Made by a program: the position numbers and the translations under genes
Part shown: in pieces, positions 20,288-31,974 of the stretch
Layout of the letters: the number at the start of each line of letters is the position of its first letter
Numbering within the stretch: position 1 is the first letter of the stretch
The notes under the pieces: generated by a model
Told to the model about the DNA's origin: nothing
Seen by the model: only the letters and a program-made list of their open reading frames with translations
The model's database searches: none
Assembly (NCBI RefSeq): GCF_002192695.1
Contig: NZ_MTLG01000125.1
Span: 248,001 to 312,000, forward strand
Origin: Achromobacter xylosoxidans
Lineage (GTDB): Bacteria; Pseudomonadota; Gammaproteobacteria; Burkholderiales; Burkholderiaceae_B
DNA length: 64,000 bases
Direction: 5' to 3'

Positions 20288-21754
20288 TCAGCGCGGCAAT
20301 TCGCTGCTGCCCATGAGGTAGGCGTCCACCGAGCGCGCGCACTGGCGGCCCTCGCGGATGGCCCAGACCACCAGGGACTGGCCGCGGCGCATGTCGCCGG
20401 CCGTGAAGACCTTTTCGACGTTGGTGCGGTAGTCGTCGGTATTGGCGCGCACGTTGCCGCGCGCATCGCGATCCACGCCGAAGGCATCCAGCACCGTCTG
20501 CACGGGCGACACGAAGCCCATGGCCAGCAGCACCAGGTCGGCCTTGATCTCGAATTCAGAGCCCTCGACCTCGCGCATCTTCATCTGGCCGGTGGCTTCG
20601 TCCTTGAACCATTCGACGCGCGCGCCGACCAGCTTTTCGACCTTGCCGTTGCTGCCCTGGAGCAGCTTGGTGGTCACGGACCAGTCGCGGTCGCAGCCTT
20701 CCTCGTGCGAGGAGGAGGTGCGCATCTTCAGCGGCCAGTACGGCCAGGTCATGGTCTTGTTCTCGCTTTCCGGCGGCTGGGGCATTAGCTCGAACTGCGT
20801 GACCGAGGCCGCGCCGTGGCGGTTGCTGGTGCCGACGCAGTCGGACCCCGTGTCGCCGCCGCCGATCACCACCACGTGCTTGCCCTTGGCCAGCGTCTGG
20901 TTGGTGAGCCGGTCGCCCGCCACCGCCTTGTTCTGCTGGCGCAGGAAATCCATGGCGTAGTACACGCCCGACAGCTCGCGGCCGGGCACCGGCAGGTCGC
21001 GCGGGGTTTCCGAACCGCCGCTCATCACCACCGCGTCGAACTCGGCCAGCAGCGATTCCGGCGTGCGCACCGTCAGGCCGTCGGCCACGGGATCGCTGGG
21101 GTTGCCGATGTAGGTCGACGGCGCGAACTCCACGCCCTCGGCTTCCATCTGCGAGATGCGGCGGTCGATCTGGTGCTTTTCCAGCTTGAAGTCGGGGATG
21201 CCGTAGCGCAGCAGGCCGCCGATGCGGTCGCTCTTTTCGAACAGCGTCACCGAATGGCCGGCGCGGGCCAACTGCTGCGCGCACGCCATGCCGGCGGGGC
21301 CGGAACCCACCACGGCAACCTTCTTGCCGGTCTTGCGCGCGGGCACTTGCGGCGAGACCCAGCCCTCGGCCCAGCCCTTGTCGATGATGGCGTGCTCGAT
21401 GGACTTGATGCCGACAGCGTCGCTGTTGATGTTCAAGGTACAGGCGGCTTCACACGGCGCCGGGCAGATGCGGCCGGTGAACTCGGGGAAGTTGTTGGTG
21501 GAGTGCAGCACGTCCAGCGCGCGCTTCCAGTCCTGGCGGTACACCAGATCATTCCAGTCCGGGATGATGTTGTTGACCGGGCAGCCGTTGTTGCAGAACG
21601 GGATGCCGCAGTCCATGCAGCGCGCCGCCTGCTGCTTGGCCTGGTCGTCGCTCAGGTGCAGCACGAATTCGCGCCAGTTCTTCAGCCGCTTCTGCGGGGC
21701 CTCGGAGGCCTCCTGCAGACGCTGAAATTCCATAAAGCCGGTAATCTTTCCCAT
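20288..21754 (-). CDS. gltD: Glutamate synthase (NADPH) small subunit
   Basis: GltD passes electrons from NADPH through FAD to the large subunit of glutamate synthase. The 488-residue protein has N-terminal iron-sulfur cysteines in [17 protein letters not shown] and CPAPCEAAC. It has an FAD-binding [18 protein letters not shown] and an NADPH-binding [15 protein letters not shown]. The ATG at 21754 is preceded by GAGGGATACC. It starts 9 bp after the gltB stop and is followed by a terminator. Confidence 0.97.
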   Translation of the reverse strand: MGKITGFMEFQRLQEASEAPQKRLKNWREFVLHLSDDQAKQQAARCMDCGIPFCNNGCPVNNIIPDWNDLVYRQDWKRALDVLHSTNNFPEFTGRICPAPCEAACTLNINSDAVGIKSIEHAIIDKGWAEGWVSPQVPARKTGKKVAVVGSGPAGMACAQQLARAGHSVTLFEKSDRIGGLLRYGIPDFKLEKHQIDRRISQMEAEGVEFAPSTYIGNPSDPVADGLTVRTPESLLAEFDAVVMSGGSETPRDLPVPGRELSGVYYAMDFLRQQNKAVAGDRLTNQTLAKGKHVVVIGGGDTGSDCVGTSNRHGAASVTQFELMPQPPESENKTMTWPYWPLKMRTSSSHEEGCDRDWSVTTKLLQGSNGKVEKLVGARVEWFKDEATGQMKMREVEGSEFEIKADLVLLAMGFVSPVQTVLDAFGVDRDARGNVRANTDDYRTNVEKVFTAGDMRRGQSLVVWAIREGRQCARSVDAYLMGSSELPR

Positions 21755-21762
21755 GGTATCCC

Positions 21763-26502
<4,740 letters not shown>

Positions 26503-26552
26503 GGCGCGCTCCGCAGTGGGCCTGCGTCGTAATGTTGCAGTGCAGGAGACGG

Positions 26553-26581
26553 ACAATACCCCCGCCATGAGTAGGGTGCAA
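26553..26581 (-). promoter_or_regulatory. Probable sigma-70 promoter of gltBD
   Basis: On the minus strand TTGCAC (-35, 26576-26581) and TATTGT (-10, 26553-26558) are 17 bp apart, about 50 bp upstream of the gltB ATG. The spacing is ideal and the hexamers match the consensus at four and four of six positions. Confidence 0.6.
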
Positions 26582-26587
26582 TAGTAA

Positions 26588-26610
26588 TAAATAGGGTGTG
26601 TCCCTATTTA
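26588..26610. promoter_or_regulatory. Perfect palindrome directly upstream of the gltBD promoter
   Basis: Arms TAAATAGGG and CCCTATTTA (9 bp, no mismatch) are separated by TGTGT. The centre is near -53 relative to the expected start of the gltB transcript, where activators often bind. It also carries the TGTCCCT motif shared with other non-coding spots in the window, so it may instead be a relic of a repeat element. Confidence 0.65.
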
Positions 26611-26833
26611 TATATATGGCTTGTCATTCTCCGTTAATTCGGTGACGCATCAATAGCCGCGCCAAATGGGGCTTGCCAGAGGGGTATGCACCAGGAGGGT
26701 GCGCCGGCGGCGGGTAAACGGCCGTTTTTCTCTTTATGTGTCCCTAATTTATTAGAGAATATGGCGGGCCCAAAATGATGCTCGGCGTTGCGGAAATGCA
26801 AATGCGTCCGCCGGCCTGCGCCGCCGCGGCCGG

Positions 26834-26862
26834 AAAAATGAAGAACCCGCCGTCCGGCGGGT
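26834..26862 (-). terminator. Intrinsic terminator of the transposase-derived gene
   Basis: Arms ACCCGCC and GGCGGGT (7 bp) around GTCC; on the minus strand the hairpin is followed by TCTTCATTTTT. It lies 6 bp beyond the stop codon of the gene. Confidence 0.65.
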
Positions 26863-26867
26863 CCATA

Positions 26868-27629
26868 TCAGGAAGAGGTCGACGTAGGCGTCGTTGTGGG
26901 AGGCGCGGAACCAGGCTCGGCATCGGACGATGCGGCGGCCGGTTTCTTGCGCGGACGCCCGCGCTGGCCGGGGGCGACCCGGCGGCTGGCGGTATGGGCC
27001 AGGCTGGCGATGAAAGCGGGACCGCCCAGCGCCCATTGTCCGGAGACGGCCTGGTCGATGCGCTGGGTTTCCTCGCGCGACAGGCCGTCCTGCAAACGCT
27101 TGCGGTAATTGGCCTGGCGGTCGAACGGGGTATTGCCGCAAGCCCAGTAGTCCGCATGGTCCGACTGCCATTGCGCGGGCGCGGCGGTGGTGTTGCCCGT
27201 ATGGCTGGAAGCGGAAGACCAGGGCCAGGAATCGGGATCCTGCGAGGCGCCGCTGCGCACCGGGTAGGTTTCGAGCCAGACCAGCGACGGCAGCACCCAG
27301 GCGCCCGGCTCCAGCAAGGCGGAGCGGTAGCGGCCTGCAAAGACGCGGCCGCCGCGCAGGCGCGCCGCGAGGTTGCGGCCCAGCGTCTGCATCAGGCGCG
27401 GCAGGCCTTCCTCGTCCGCGGGCGTGGCCAGCAGCAGGATGCGGTCGTTGGCAAGCAGCCAGCCGTGAACCGAGACGCGGTGGCGTTGGGCGGATTCGCC
27501 CAGCCACGTGGCCAGTTGGTTCAGGATGTCGGCCGGCGCGGGTTGCGACGGCGCCGCCAGCGGCTGGATGAAGTTGGCCTGCACCAGTTGGGGCAGCCCA
27601 GGGGCGTACAGACGGGGCAGACGGGCCAT
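26868..27629 (-). CDS. Degenerate IS200-like (Y1) transposase-derived protein with AT-hook-like tail
   Basis: The 253-residue protein follows the plan of REP-associated tyrosine transposases. It starts MARLPRLYAPGLPQLVQ, has VHGWLLANDRILLLATP where active relatives have HAYVLMPNHVHLLLTP, then RLMQTLGRNLAARLRGGRVF and AGRYRSALLEPG. The metal-binding His-x-His is replaced by Asp-Arg-Ile, and the catalytic tyrosine expected in the helix after LMQTLGR is absent. The frame is intact. The C-terminal region adds RGRPRKKP, which matches an AT-hook core, followed by a Ser/Thr/Pro tail. It is therefore unlikely to transpose and may be a domesticated DNA-binding protein. No terminal repeats bracket it as an insertion sequence. 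Confidence 0.78.
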   Translation of the reverse strand: MARLPRLYAPGLPQLVQANFIQPLAAPSQPAPADILNQLATWLGESAQRHRVSVHGWLLANDRILLLATPADEEGLPRLMQTLGRNLAARLRGGRVFAGRYRSALLEPGAWVLPSLVWLETYPVRSGASQDPDSWPWSSASSHTGNTTAAPAQWQSDHADYWACGNTPFDRQANYRKRLQDGLSREETQRIDQAVSGQWALGGPAFIASLAHTASRRVAPGQRGRPRKKPAAASSDAEPGSAPPTTTPTSTSS

Positions 27630-27863
27630 AGTGTCAGGACTTGCGTATTTGGAAGAACGGGTTGTCTTCGCTCACGGTATATAAATAGTGCCACGGTGGG
27701 CGCTGGTCAAGTCCCGTGATCATGGTCAGGGCAGGAAATCGCTTTTTTTCTGTCGTTCGTACCCCATAAAGCCCAGGTTAACATTCGGCGACGGAACGTC
27801 GTACCGTGGATATCCCCTAATCCGCGGGACGTTTTTTCCCATCATTTCGACCGGAGAAAAGCA

Positions 27864-28730
27864 ATGGCAGTCGCCCTGGAACTCATTTCGCAGCATCGCT
27901 GCTTCGGCGGCTGGCAGCGCTATTACCGCCACGAGTCCGCGGAGATCGGCCTGCCCATGCGCTTCTCGGTCTACATTCCGCCGCAGGCCGAGCAAGGCCC
28001 GGTGCCGGTGCTGTTCTACCTGGCGGGCCTGACCTGCACGGAAGAGACCTTCATGATCAAGGCGGGCGCCCAGCGCCTGGCCGCCGAGCTCGGCGTCATG
28101 CTGGTCGCCCCGGACACCAGCCCGCGCGGCGCCAACGTGGCGGGCGAGGACGAAAGCTGGGACCTGGGCACCGGCGCGGGTTTCTATGTGGACGCGACCA
28201 CCCCCGCCTGGCGCGGTCACTACCGCATGTACAGCTACGTGACGCAGGAATTGCACGCCATCGTCACGGGCGAGGCCCTGCCCGGCGACGCGTCGCGCAC
28301 CGGCATTTTCGGCCACTCCATGGGCGGCCACGGCGCGCTCGTGCTGGCGCTGCGCAACCCCGGCAAGTTCCGCTCGGTGTCCGCGTTTGCGCCCATCGCC
28401 GCGCCCAGCCAGTGCCCCTGGGGCAAGAAGGCGTTCGGCGCCTATCTGGGCGACAAGGCGGAGGACTGGGCCGCCTACGATGCCTCGGCGCTGATGCGTA
28501 GCGCCACGAACCCATTTCCCGCCGGCATCCTGATCGATCAGGGCGAGTCGGATCAGTTCCTGGCCGAACAGTTGTATCCCGAGGTATTCGAGGCGGCCTG
28601 CGCCGCCGCCGGCCAGCCGCTGGACCTGCGGCGCCAGCCGGGCTACGACCACGGCTATTACTTCATCTCGACGTTCATTGAGGATCACATCCGGTTTCAC
28701 GTCGAGCGGCTTGGAAAACCGGCGCCCTGA
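27864..28730 (+). CDS. fghA: S-formylglutathione hydrolase
   Basis: This serine esterase hydrolyses S-formylglutathione to formate and glutathione, the last step of glutathione-dependent formaldehyde detoxification. The 288-residue protein has the family features FYLAGLTCTEE, DTSPRGANVAGE, the nucleophile elbow GHSMGGHGAL and the catalytic His in GYDHGYYFISTFI. The ATG at 27864 follows CCGGAGAAAAGCA. The usual partner, glutathione-dependent alcohol dehydrogenase, is not next to it. The 234-bp gap upstream shows no gene. Confidence 0.95.
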   Translation: MAVALELISQHRCFGGWQRYYRHESAEIGLPMRFSVYIPPQAEQGPVPVLFYLAGLTCTEETFMIKAGAQRLAAELGVMLVAPDTSPRGANVAGEDESWDLGTGAGFYVDATTPAWRGHYRMYSYVTQELHAIVTGEALPGDASRTGIFGHSMGGHGALVLALRNPGKFRSVSAFAPIAAPSQCPWGKKAFGAYLGDKAEDWAAYDASALMRSATNPFPAGILIDQGESDQFLAEQLYPEVFEAACAAAGQPLDLRRQPGYDHGYYFISTFIEDHIRFHVERLGKPAP

Positions 28731-28823
28731 AGGCGCGCTTCTATACTGGCGAGCCCGCCGCGGCAGGCTGCCTGCGCGCCCCGGCGCGCCGCCTGCGGTC
28801 TGCGCTCAATAGGAACGCCTGAT

Positions 28824-29513
28824 TTGGTCAACGGAATCGCTCCCTTCGTCTGGATACTGCTGGGCGCCGTCGTCGTCCTGCTGCCCGGCATCGTCATGCT
28901 GTTGGGTCGCGGCGGCCCGCGCGACGAGCGCGGCCGCCGGATGTTCCAGTTCCGGCCGGTGCGCCGCCTGTTCGGCCTGATGCTGGTGCTGCTGGGATGC
29001 GTGTCGGGCCTGCTGGCCCTTTCGCTGGTGCAGTTCTTCCGCCTGACGGCCGACGAGCCGGTGGCGCATGTAGAAGTGCGCCAGGTGGCCGACGGCCAGT
29101 TCCAGCTCAGCGCCAGCGCGCCCGGCACCGGCACCAAGCAGTATGTCCTCTATGGGGATCAGTGGCAGATCGATGCCCGCGTCGTGCGCTGGCGGCTGCC
29201 TGCGCTGATGGCCGGCGTGCCGCCGCTGTATCGGCTGGAGCGCTTGTCCGGCCGCTATAGCGATGCGGCGCGCGAGGCCTCGGCCACGCGTTCGGTCCAC
29301 GCGCTGGATGATTGGCCGGCGCCGGATCTGGCATCGCTGAAGAAGAATTTCCCGAACTGGTTCCCGTTCGTCGATGTCCAATTCGGCAGCGCCGCGTATA
29401 TGCCGCTGTTCGACGGCGCCCGCTACCAGGTGCTGATGGATCCGCGTGGGGCGCTGTTCGTGCGGCCCGACGGCGAGGCCACGGCCGAGGGCCTGAAGCG
29501 CCTCGGCTGGTAG
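28824..29513 (+). CDS. Unrecognised membrane protein with periplasmic domain
   Basis: The 229-residue product is not recognised at family level. It begins with a TTG at 28824 that has AGGAA eight bases upstream. Two hydrophobic segments lie at about residues 7-28 and 50-70, with an arginine-rich loop (RGGPRDERGRR) between them, then a soluble domain of about 155 residues with no cysteine cluster or clear active-site motif. Relatives in Achromobacter are often labelled multidrug transporter, but two helices do not support that. It ends 208 bp before rpoH and has no operon partner. Confidence 0.72.
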   Translation: MVNGIAPFVWILLGAVVVLLPGIVMLLGRGGPRDERGRRMFQFRPVRRLFGLMLVLLGCVSGLLALSLVQFFRLTADEPVAHVEVRQVADGQFQLSASAPGTGTKQYVLYGDQWQIDARVVRWRLPALMAGVPPLYRLERLSGRYSDAAREASATRSVHALDDWPAPDLASLKKNFPNWFPFVDVQFGSAAYMPLFDGARYQVLMDPRGALFVRPDGEATAEGLKRLGW

Positions 29514-29563
29514 GCCAAACCGCAGCCGTGCCCGAATGCAGGGACCGGCCGGCAGCGTGCGCT

Positions 29564-29607
29564 TGTCCCCATAGCGACGCCCCGCCTCAAAAAAATAAAC
29601 GGGGACA
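29564..29607. repeat. Inverted TGTCCCC/GGGGACA pair upstream of rpoH
   Basis: TGTCCCC (29564-29570) and GGGGACA (29601-29607) form 7-bp inverted arms 30 bp apart with an A-rich centre. The same core occurs at 11174, in the gltB-upstream palindrome and at 26737. It is in the 208-bp gap before rpoH, just upstream of the CIRCE operator. Confidence 0.55.
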
Positions 29608-29648
29608 CATATAGTCAAAGGAAACTTTGACGCGCCGCAATAGTCGAA

Positions 29649-29675
29649 TTAGCACTCCCAATACTAGAGTGCTAA
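29649..29675. promoter_or_regulatory. Perfect CIRCE operator (HrcA site) upstream of rpoH
   Basis: TTAGCACTC, nine bases, GAGTGCTAA matches the CIRCE consensus at all 18 arm positions. It lies 47 bp before the rpoH ATG chosen here. A possible -35 TTGACG (29627-29632) lies 17 bp upstream of its left arm, so HrcA bound here would block initiation. HrcA repression through CIRCE is well established for groESL and dnaK operons. Confidence 0.92.
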
Positions 29676-29721
29676 CATCGAATCCATGTCGTTATCCCTT
29701 CGCCATCCGGAGACCCCCGCT

Positions 29722-30606
29722 ATGAAGCAACCCAGTACCTCGTTGGCCGCTTCCGGCAACGCCCTGGCGTTGGCCATTGCCAATCCGGGCGCACTTGGCA
29801 CGATCGACGCTTATATCTCCTCGGTCAACCGCCTGCCGGTCCTGTCCGCGGAACGTGAAACCGAGCTTGGCCGCCGCCTGCGCGACCAGGAAGATCTGGG
29901 CGCCGCGCGCGAACTGATTCTGTCGCACCTGCGCCTGGTGGTGTCGGTGGCCCGCCAGTACCTGGGCTACGGATTGCCGCATGCCGATCTCATCCAGGAA
30001 GGCAACGTCGGCCTGATGAAGGCCGTCAAGCGCTTCGACCCCGAGCGCGGCGTGCGCCTGGTGTCGTTCGCGGTGCACTGGATCAAGGCCGAAATCCACG
30101 AATACATCATCCGCAACTGGCGCCTGGTGAAGGTCGCGACCACCAAGGCCCAGCGCAAGCTGTTCTTCAACCTGCGCAGCATGCGCCCCGACGGCCAGAC
30201 GCTGGACCCGGAACAGGTTGACCACATCGCGCGCGAACTGAACGTGCGCCGCGAAGACGTCAGCGAAATGGAAGTGCGCCTGTCCGGCCGCGACATGTCG
30301 CTTGAAAATCAGGACGATGACGACGACAGCTACGCGCCCATCGCCTACCTGTCCGACGAGGGCCGCCAGGAACCCACCCGGGTGCTGGAGCGCGCCGCGC
30401 GCGACCAGCTGCAAAGCGCCGGCCTGACCGACGCGCTGCAAGCGCTGGATCCGCGTTCGCGCCGCATCGTCGAGGCCCGCTGGCTGCAGGACGACGGCGG
30501 CGCCACGCTGCACGAACTGGCGCAGGAGTTCGGCGTGTCGGCCGAGCGCATCCGCCAGATCGAAGCGGCCGCCCTGAAGAAGATGCGCGGCAACCTCGCG
30601 TCTTGA
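29722..30606 (+). CDS. rpoH: RNA polymerase heat-shock sigma factor RpoH (sigma-32)
   Basis: RpoH directs RNA polymerase to heat-shock promoters. The 294-residue protein has region 2 with LRLVVSVARQYLGYGLPHAD and IQEGNVGLMKAVKRFDPERG, quoted to mark it, the RpoH-specific box QRKLFFNLRS, and region 4 with ELAQEFGVSAERIRQIEAAA. The ATG at 29722 is chosen because GGAG lies nine bases upstream; an ATG twelve codons earlier has no ribosome site. A CIRCE operator precedes it and a strong terminator follows, so it is a single-gene unit. Confidence 0.97.
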   Translation: MKQPSTSLAASGNALALAIANPGALGTIDAYISSVNRLPVLSAERETELGRRLRDQEDLGAARELILSHLRLVVSVARQYLGYGLPHADLIQEGNVGLMKAVKRFDPERGVRLVSFAVHWIKAEIHEYIIRNWRLVKVATTKAQRKLFFNLRSMRPDGQTLDPEQVDHIARELNVRREDVSEMEVRLSGRDMSLENQDDDDDSYAPIAYLSDEGRQEPTRVLERAARDQLQSAGLTDALQALDPRSRRIVEARWLQDDGGATLHELAQEFGVSAERIRQIEAAALKKMRGNLAS

Positions 30607-30627
30607 GGCGCCTCTCGATGGACCACG

Positions 30628-30660
30628 AAAGGGCCGCTGGATAGCGGCCCTTTTGCTTTT
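30628..30660 (+). terminator. Intrinsic terminator of rpoH
   Basis: Perfect 11-bp arms AAAGGGCCGCT and AGCGGCCCTTT with loop GGAT, then TGCTTTT. It begins 22 bp after the rpoH stop. Confidence 0.93.
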
Positions 30661-30742
30661 CCGGCGCACGGCGGCCGCGCGTGAATAAATTGATACAAAT
30701 TCGGGCGGAAAATTTGCGCGGCGCAAGAAACTTAATGAGGAT

Positions 30743-30875
30743 CGCACCGCCTAACTTCATGTAGACCGCGAACTTCGGTTAGCAGTCTTGTCATCCGTCT
30801 CGGCTTCTCCTCTTTCCCCTCCCCTATGAGACGGATGCTTGCGGGGCACCATGCATACGTGGTGCCCCGTTTTTT
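30743..30875 (+). ncRNA. Candidate orphan small RNA with pyrimidine-rich loop
   Basis: Downstream of the rpoH terminator is a compact set of plus-strand hairpins. First comes a weak stem CTAAC/GTTAG (30751-30782). Next is a perfect 10-bp stem CATCCGTCTC (30792-30801) with GAGACGGATG (30828-30837) closing a 26-base loop made almost only of C and U, including CUCCUCUUUCC and CCUCCC. The third is the terminator at 30842-30875. The nearest plus-strand gene downstream is over 1 kb away, so it is not a leader. The pyrimidine loop could pair with Shine-Dalgarno sequences. No clear promoter was found, so the 5' end is a guess. Confidence 0.55.
30842..30875 (+). terminator. Strong intrinsic terminator ending the small-RNA candidate
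   Basis: Perfect 10-bp arms CGGGGCACCA and TGGTGCCCCG with an 8-base loop, followed by six T. The T-run is on the plus strand only, so it does not serve the converging cpdA gene. Confidence 0.9.
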
Positions 30876-30950
30876 ATGCGCGCGCGCTTTGCGCCTGCCG
30901 AGGGAGGGTGCGGCGAACGCCGTTCGCCGCCAGGGCGAAGCGCGGCCTGC

Positions 30951-31790
30951 CTAGGCCGCCTGGGCGCTGTCGGCGGCCGTCCTGGCGCCATGCCACAGCG
31001 CGTCCTGCACGCGCCGCACGCCCGTCGCCATCGAACCGTCCTGGTACAGCTTGATCCAGCGGTAGCCGGGCGCCATGTTGTCCACCACGTGCTTGCCGTC
31101 GCGGATGCTGAACTGGAAGCAGGTCGACGGCGTGGCCAGCAGGCGCAGGTTGTGGCGGCGGCGGTCGAACTCATGGTGCACATGGCCCCACAGCAGCACG
31201 CGGACCTGCGGCCAGCGCGTCAGCAGCTTGAACAGGGCCTGCGGGTTGTCGATCATCATCGAATCGTGCCAATGGCTGTCGATCTGCATGGGGTTGTGAT
31301 GCATGGCGATCAGCGTGTGGCGGCCCGGGGCCTCGGCCAGCGCGGCCTCCAGCAGATCGAGCTGGCTCGTGGGCAGATGGCCGGCGTTGGAGCCTGGCAC
31401 GGTGGTGTCCAGCGCCACCACGCGCCAGGCGCCCACGTCGGTCACCGGAACCGACCATTGCGGCAATTCCTGGCGCATCACGGCGGGCAGGTCATGGTTG
31501 CCCGGCAGGCAGCGGATGCAGGCCCGCTCCAGCGCCGGCGCCTCGGACAGGACGCGCGCCAGCCGCTGATAGGCCGCGGCTTCGCCGTCCTGGGACATGT
31601 CGCCGGTGGCCAGCAGCAGATCGGGGTGCTTGCCGTCCGCCTCGATCTGGCGCAGTACCGCGCGCAGACTGGCGTCCGTGTTGACGCCCAGCATCGAGGT
31701 CTCCGGTTCGCCGAACAGATGGCTGTCGGTCAGCTGGACCAGCATGGCGGGCGCGTCGTCGCGCCGGGTCAGGGAGTGGATCCGGGCCAA
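30951..31790 (-). CDS. cpdA: 3',5'-cyclic AMP phosphodiesterase, CpdA type
   Basis: CpdA hydrolyses cyclic AMP in the cytoplasm. The protein shows the full metallophosphoesterase set: LTDSHLF (D-x-H), ATGDMSQDG, PGNHDLP, the His in IAMHHNPM and the C-terminal GHVHHEFD. The frame is open from a TTG at 31805. I prefer the TTG at 31790 because AGGAG lies six bases before it, giving 279 residues; an ATG at 31745 is a third option. It is divergent from an antiporter that carries a cyclic-nucleotide domain and convergent with the small-RNA candidate. Confidence 0.88.
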   Translation of the reverse strand: MARIHSLTRRDDAPAMLVQLTDSHLFGEPETSMLGVNTDASLRAVLRQIEADGKHPDLLLATGDMSQDGEAAAYQRLARVLSEAPALERACIRCLPGNHDLPAVMRQELPQWSVPVTDVGAWRVVALDTTVPGSNAGHLPTSQLDLLEAALAEAPGRHTLIAMHHNPMQIDSHWHDSMMIDNPQALFKLLTRWPQVRVLLWGHVHHEFDRRRHNLRLLATPSTCFQFSIRDGKHVVDNMAPGYRWIKLYQDGSMATGVRRVQDALWHGARTAADSAQAA

Positions 31791-31939
31791 GTGCCGCTCC
31801 TGCAAAGTTTGTGCGATTCCACATTACCCAAAAAACAGGGCGCGGCGCGTATCGCTTGTCCGCATTGGGGTAACGAAACGTGCATTCTCCACGATTCCTG
31901 ACGGTTTCCGCCCCGGTGCGGGAGGAAAAAGCCGCTATT

Positions 31940-31959
31940 CTTGTGGAACTTCACACAAG
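31940..31959. promoter_or_regulatory. CRP-like palindrome between cpdA and the antiporter gene
   Basis: Arms CTTGTG and CACAAG are perfect inverted repeats eight bases apart. Within them TGTG-N8-CACA has exactly the spacing of the CRP consensus; the fifth base of each half differs (TGTGG and ACACA). The site is 15 bp before the antiporter ATG and overlaps a TATTCT hexamer, which suggests repression if it is bound. Confidence 0.5.
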
Positions 31960-31974
31960 CTCCGCCCACAGAAC

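Larger units (their letters stand above)
26503..26867. other. 365-bp non-coding region upstream of gltB
   Basis: No gene was found here. From right to left it holds the terminator of the transposase-derived gene (26834-26862), a TGTGTCCCTAATTTAT motif (26737-26752), a perfect 9-bp-arm palindrome (26588-26610) and a sigma-70-like promoter facing gltB (26553-26581). The middle part is more AT-rich than the surrounding genes. Confidence 0.7.
30607..30950. other. 344-bp gap between rpoH and cpdA with two terminators and an RNA candidate
   Basis: No protein gene was found between these convergent genes. The gap holds the rpoH terminator (30628-30660), a small palindrome TTGCGC-G-GCGCAA (30714-30726), a candidate small RNA ending at a second strong plus-strand terminator (30842-30875), and a GGCGAACGGCGTTCGCC-type inverted repeat near the cpdA stop. 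Confidence 0.75.

Noticed and set aside
26868-27629. An active insertion sequence
   Set aside because: No bracketing terminal repeats, no target duplication and loss of the catalytic residues; treated as a transposase-derived gene instead.
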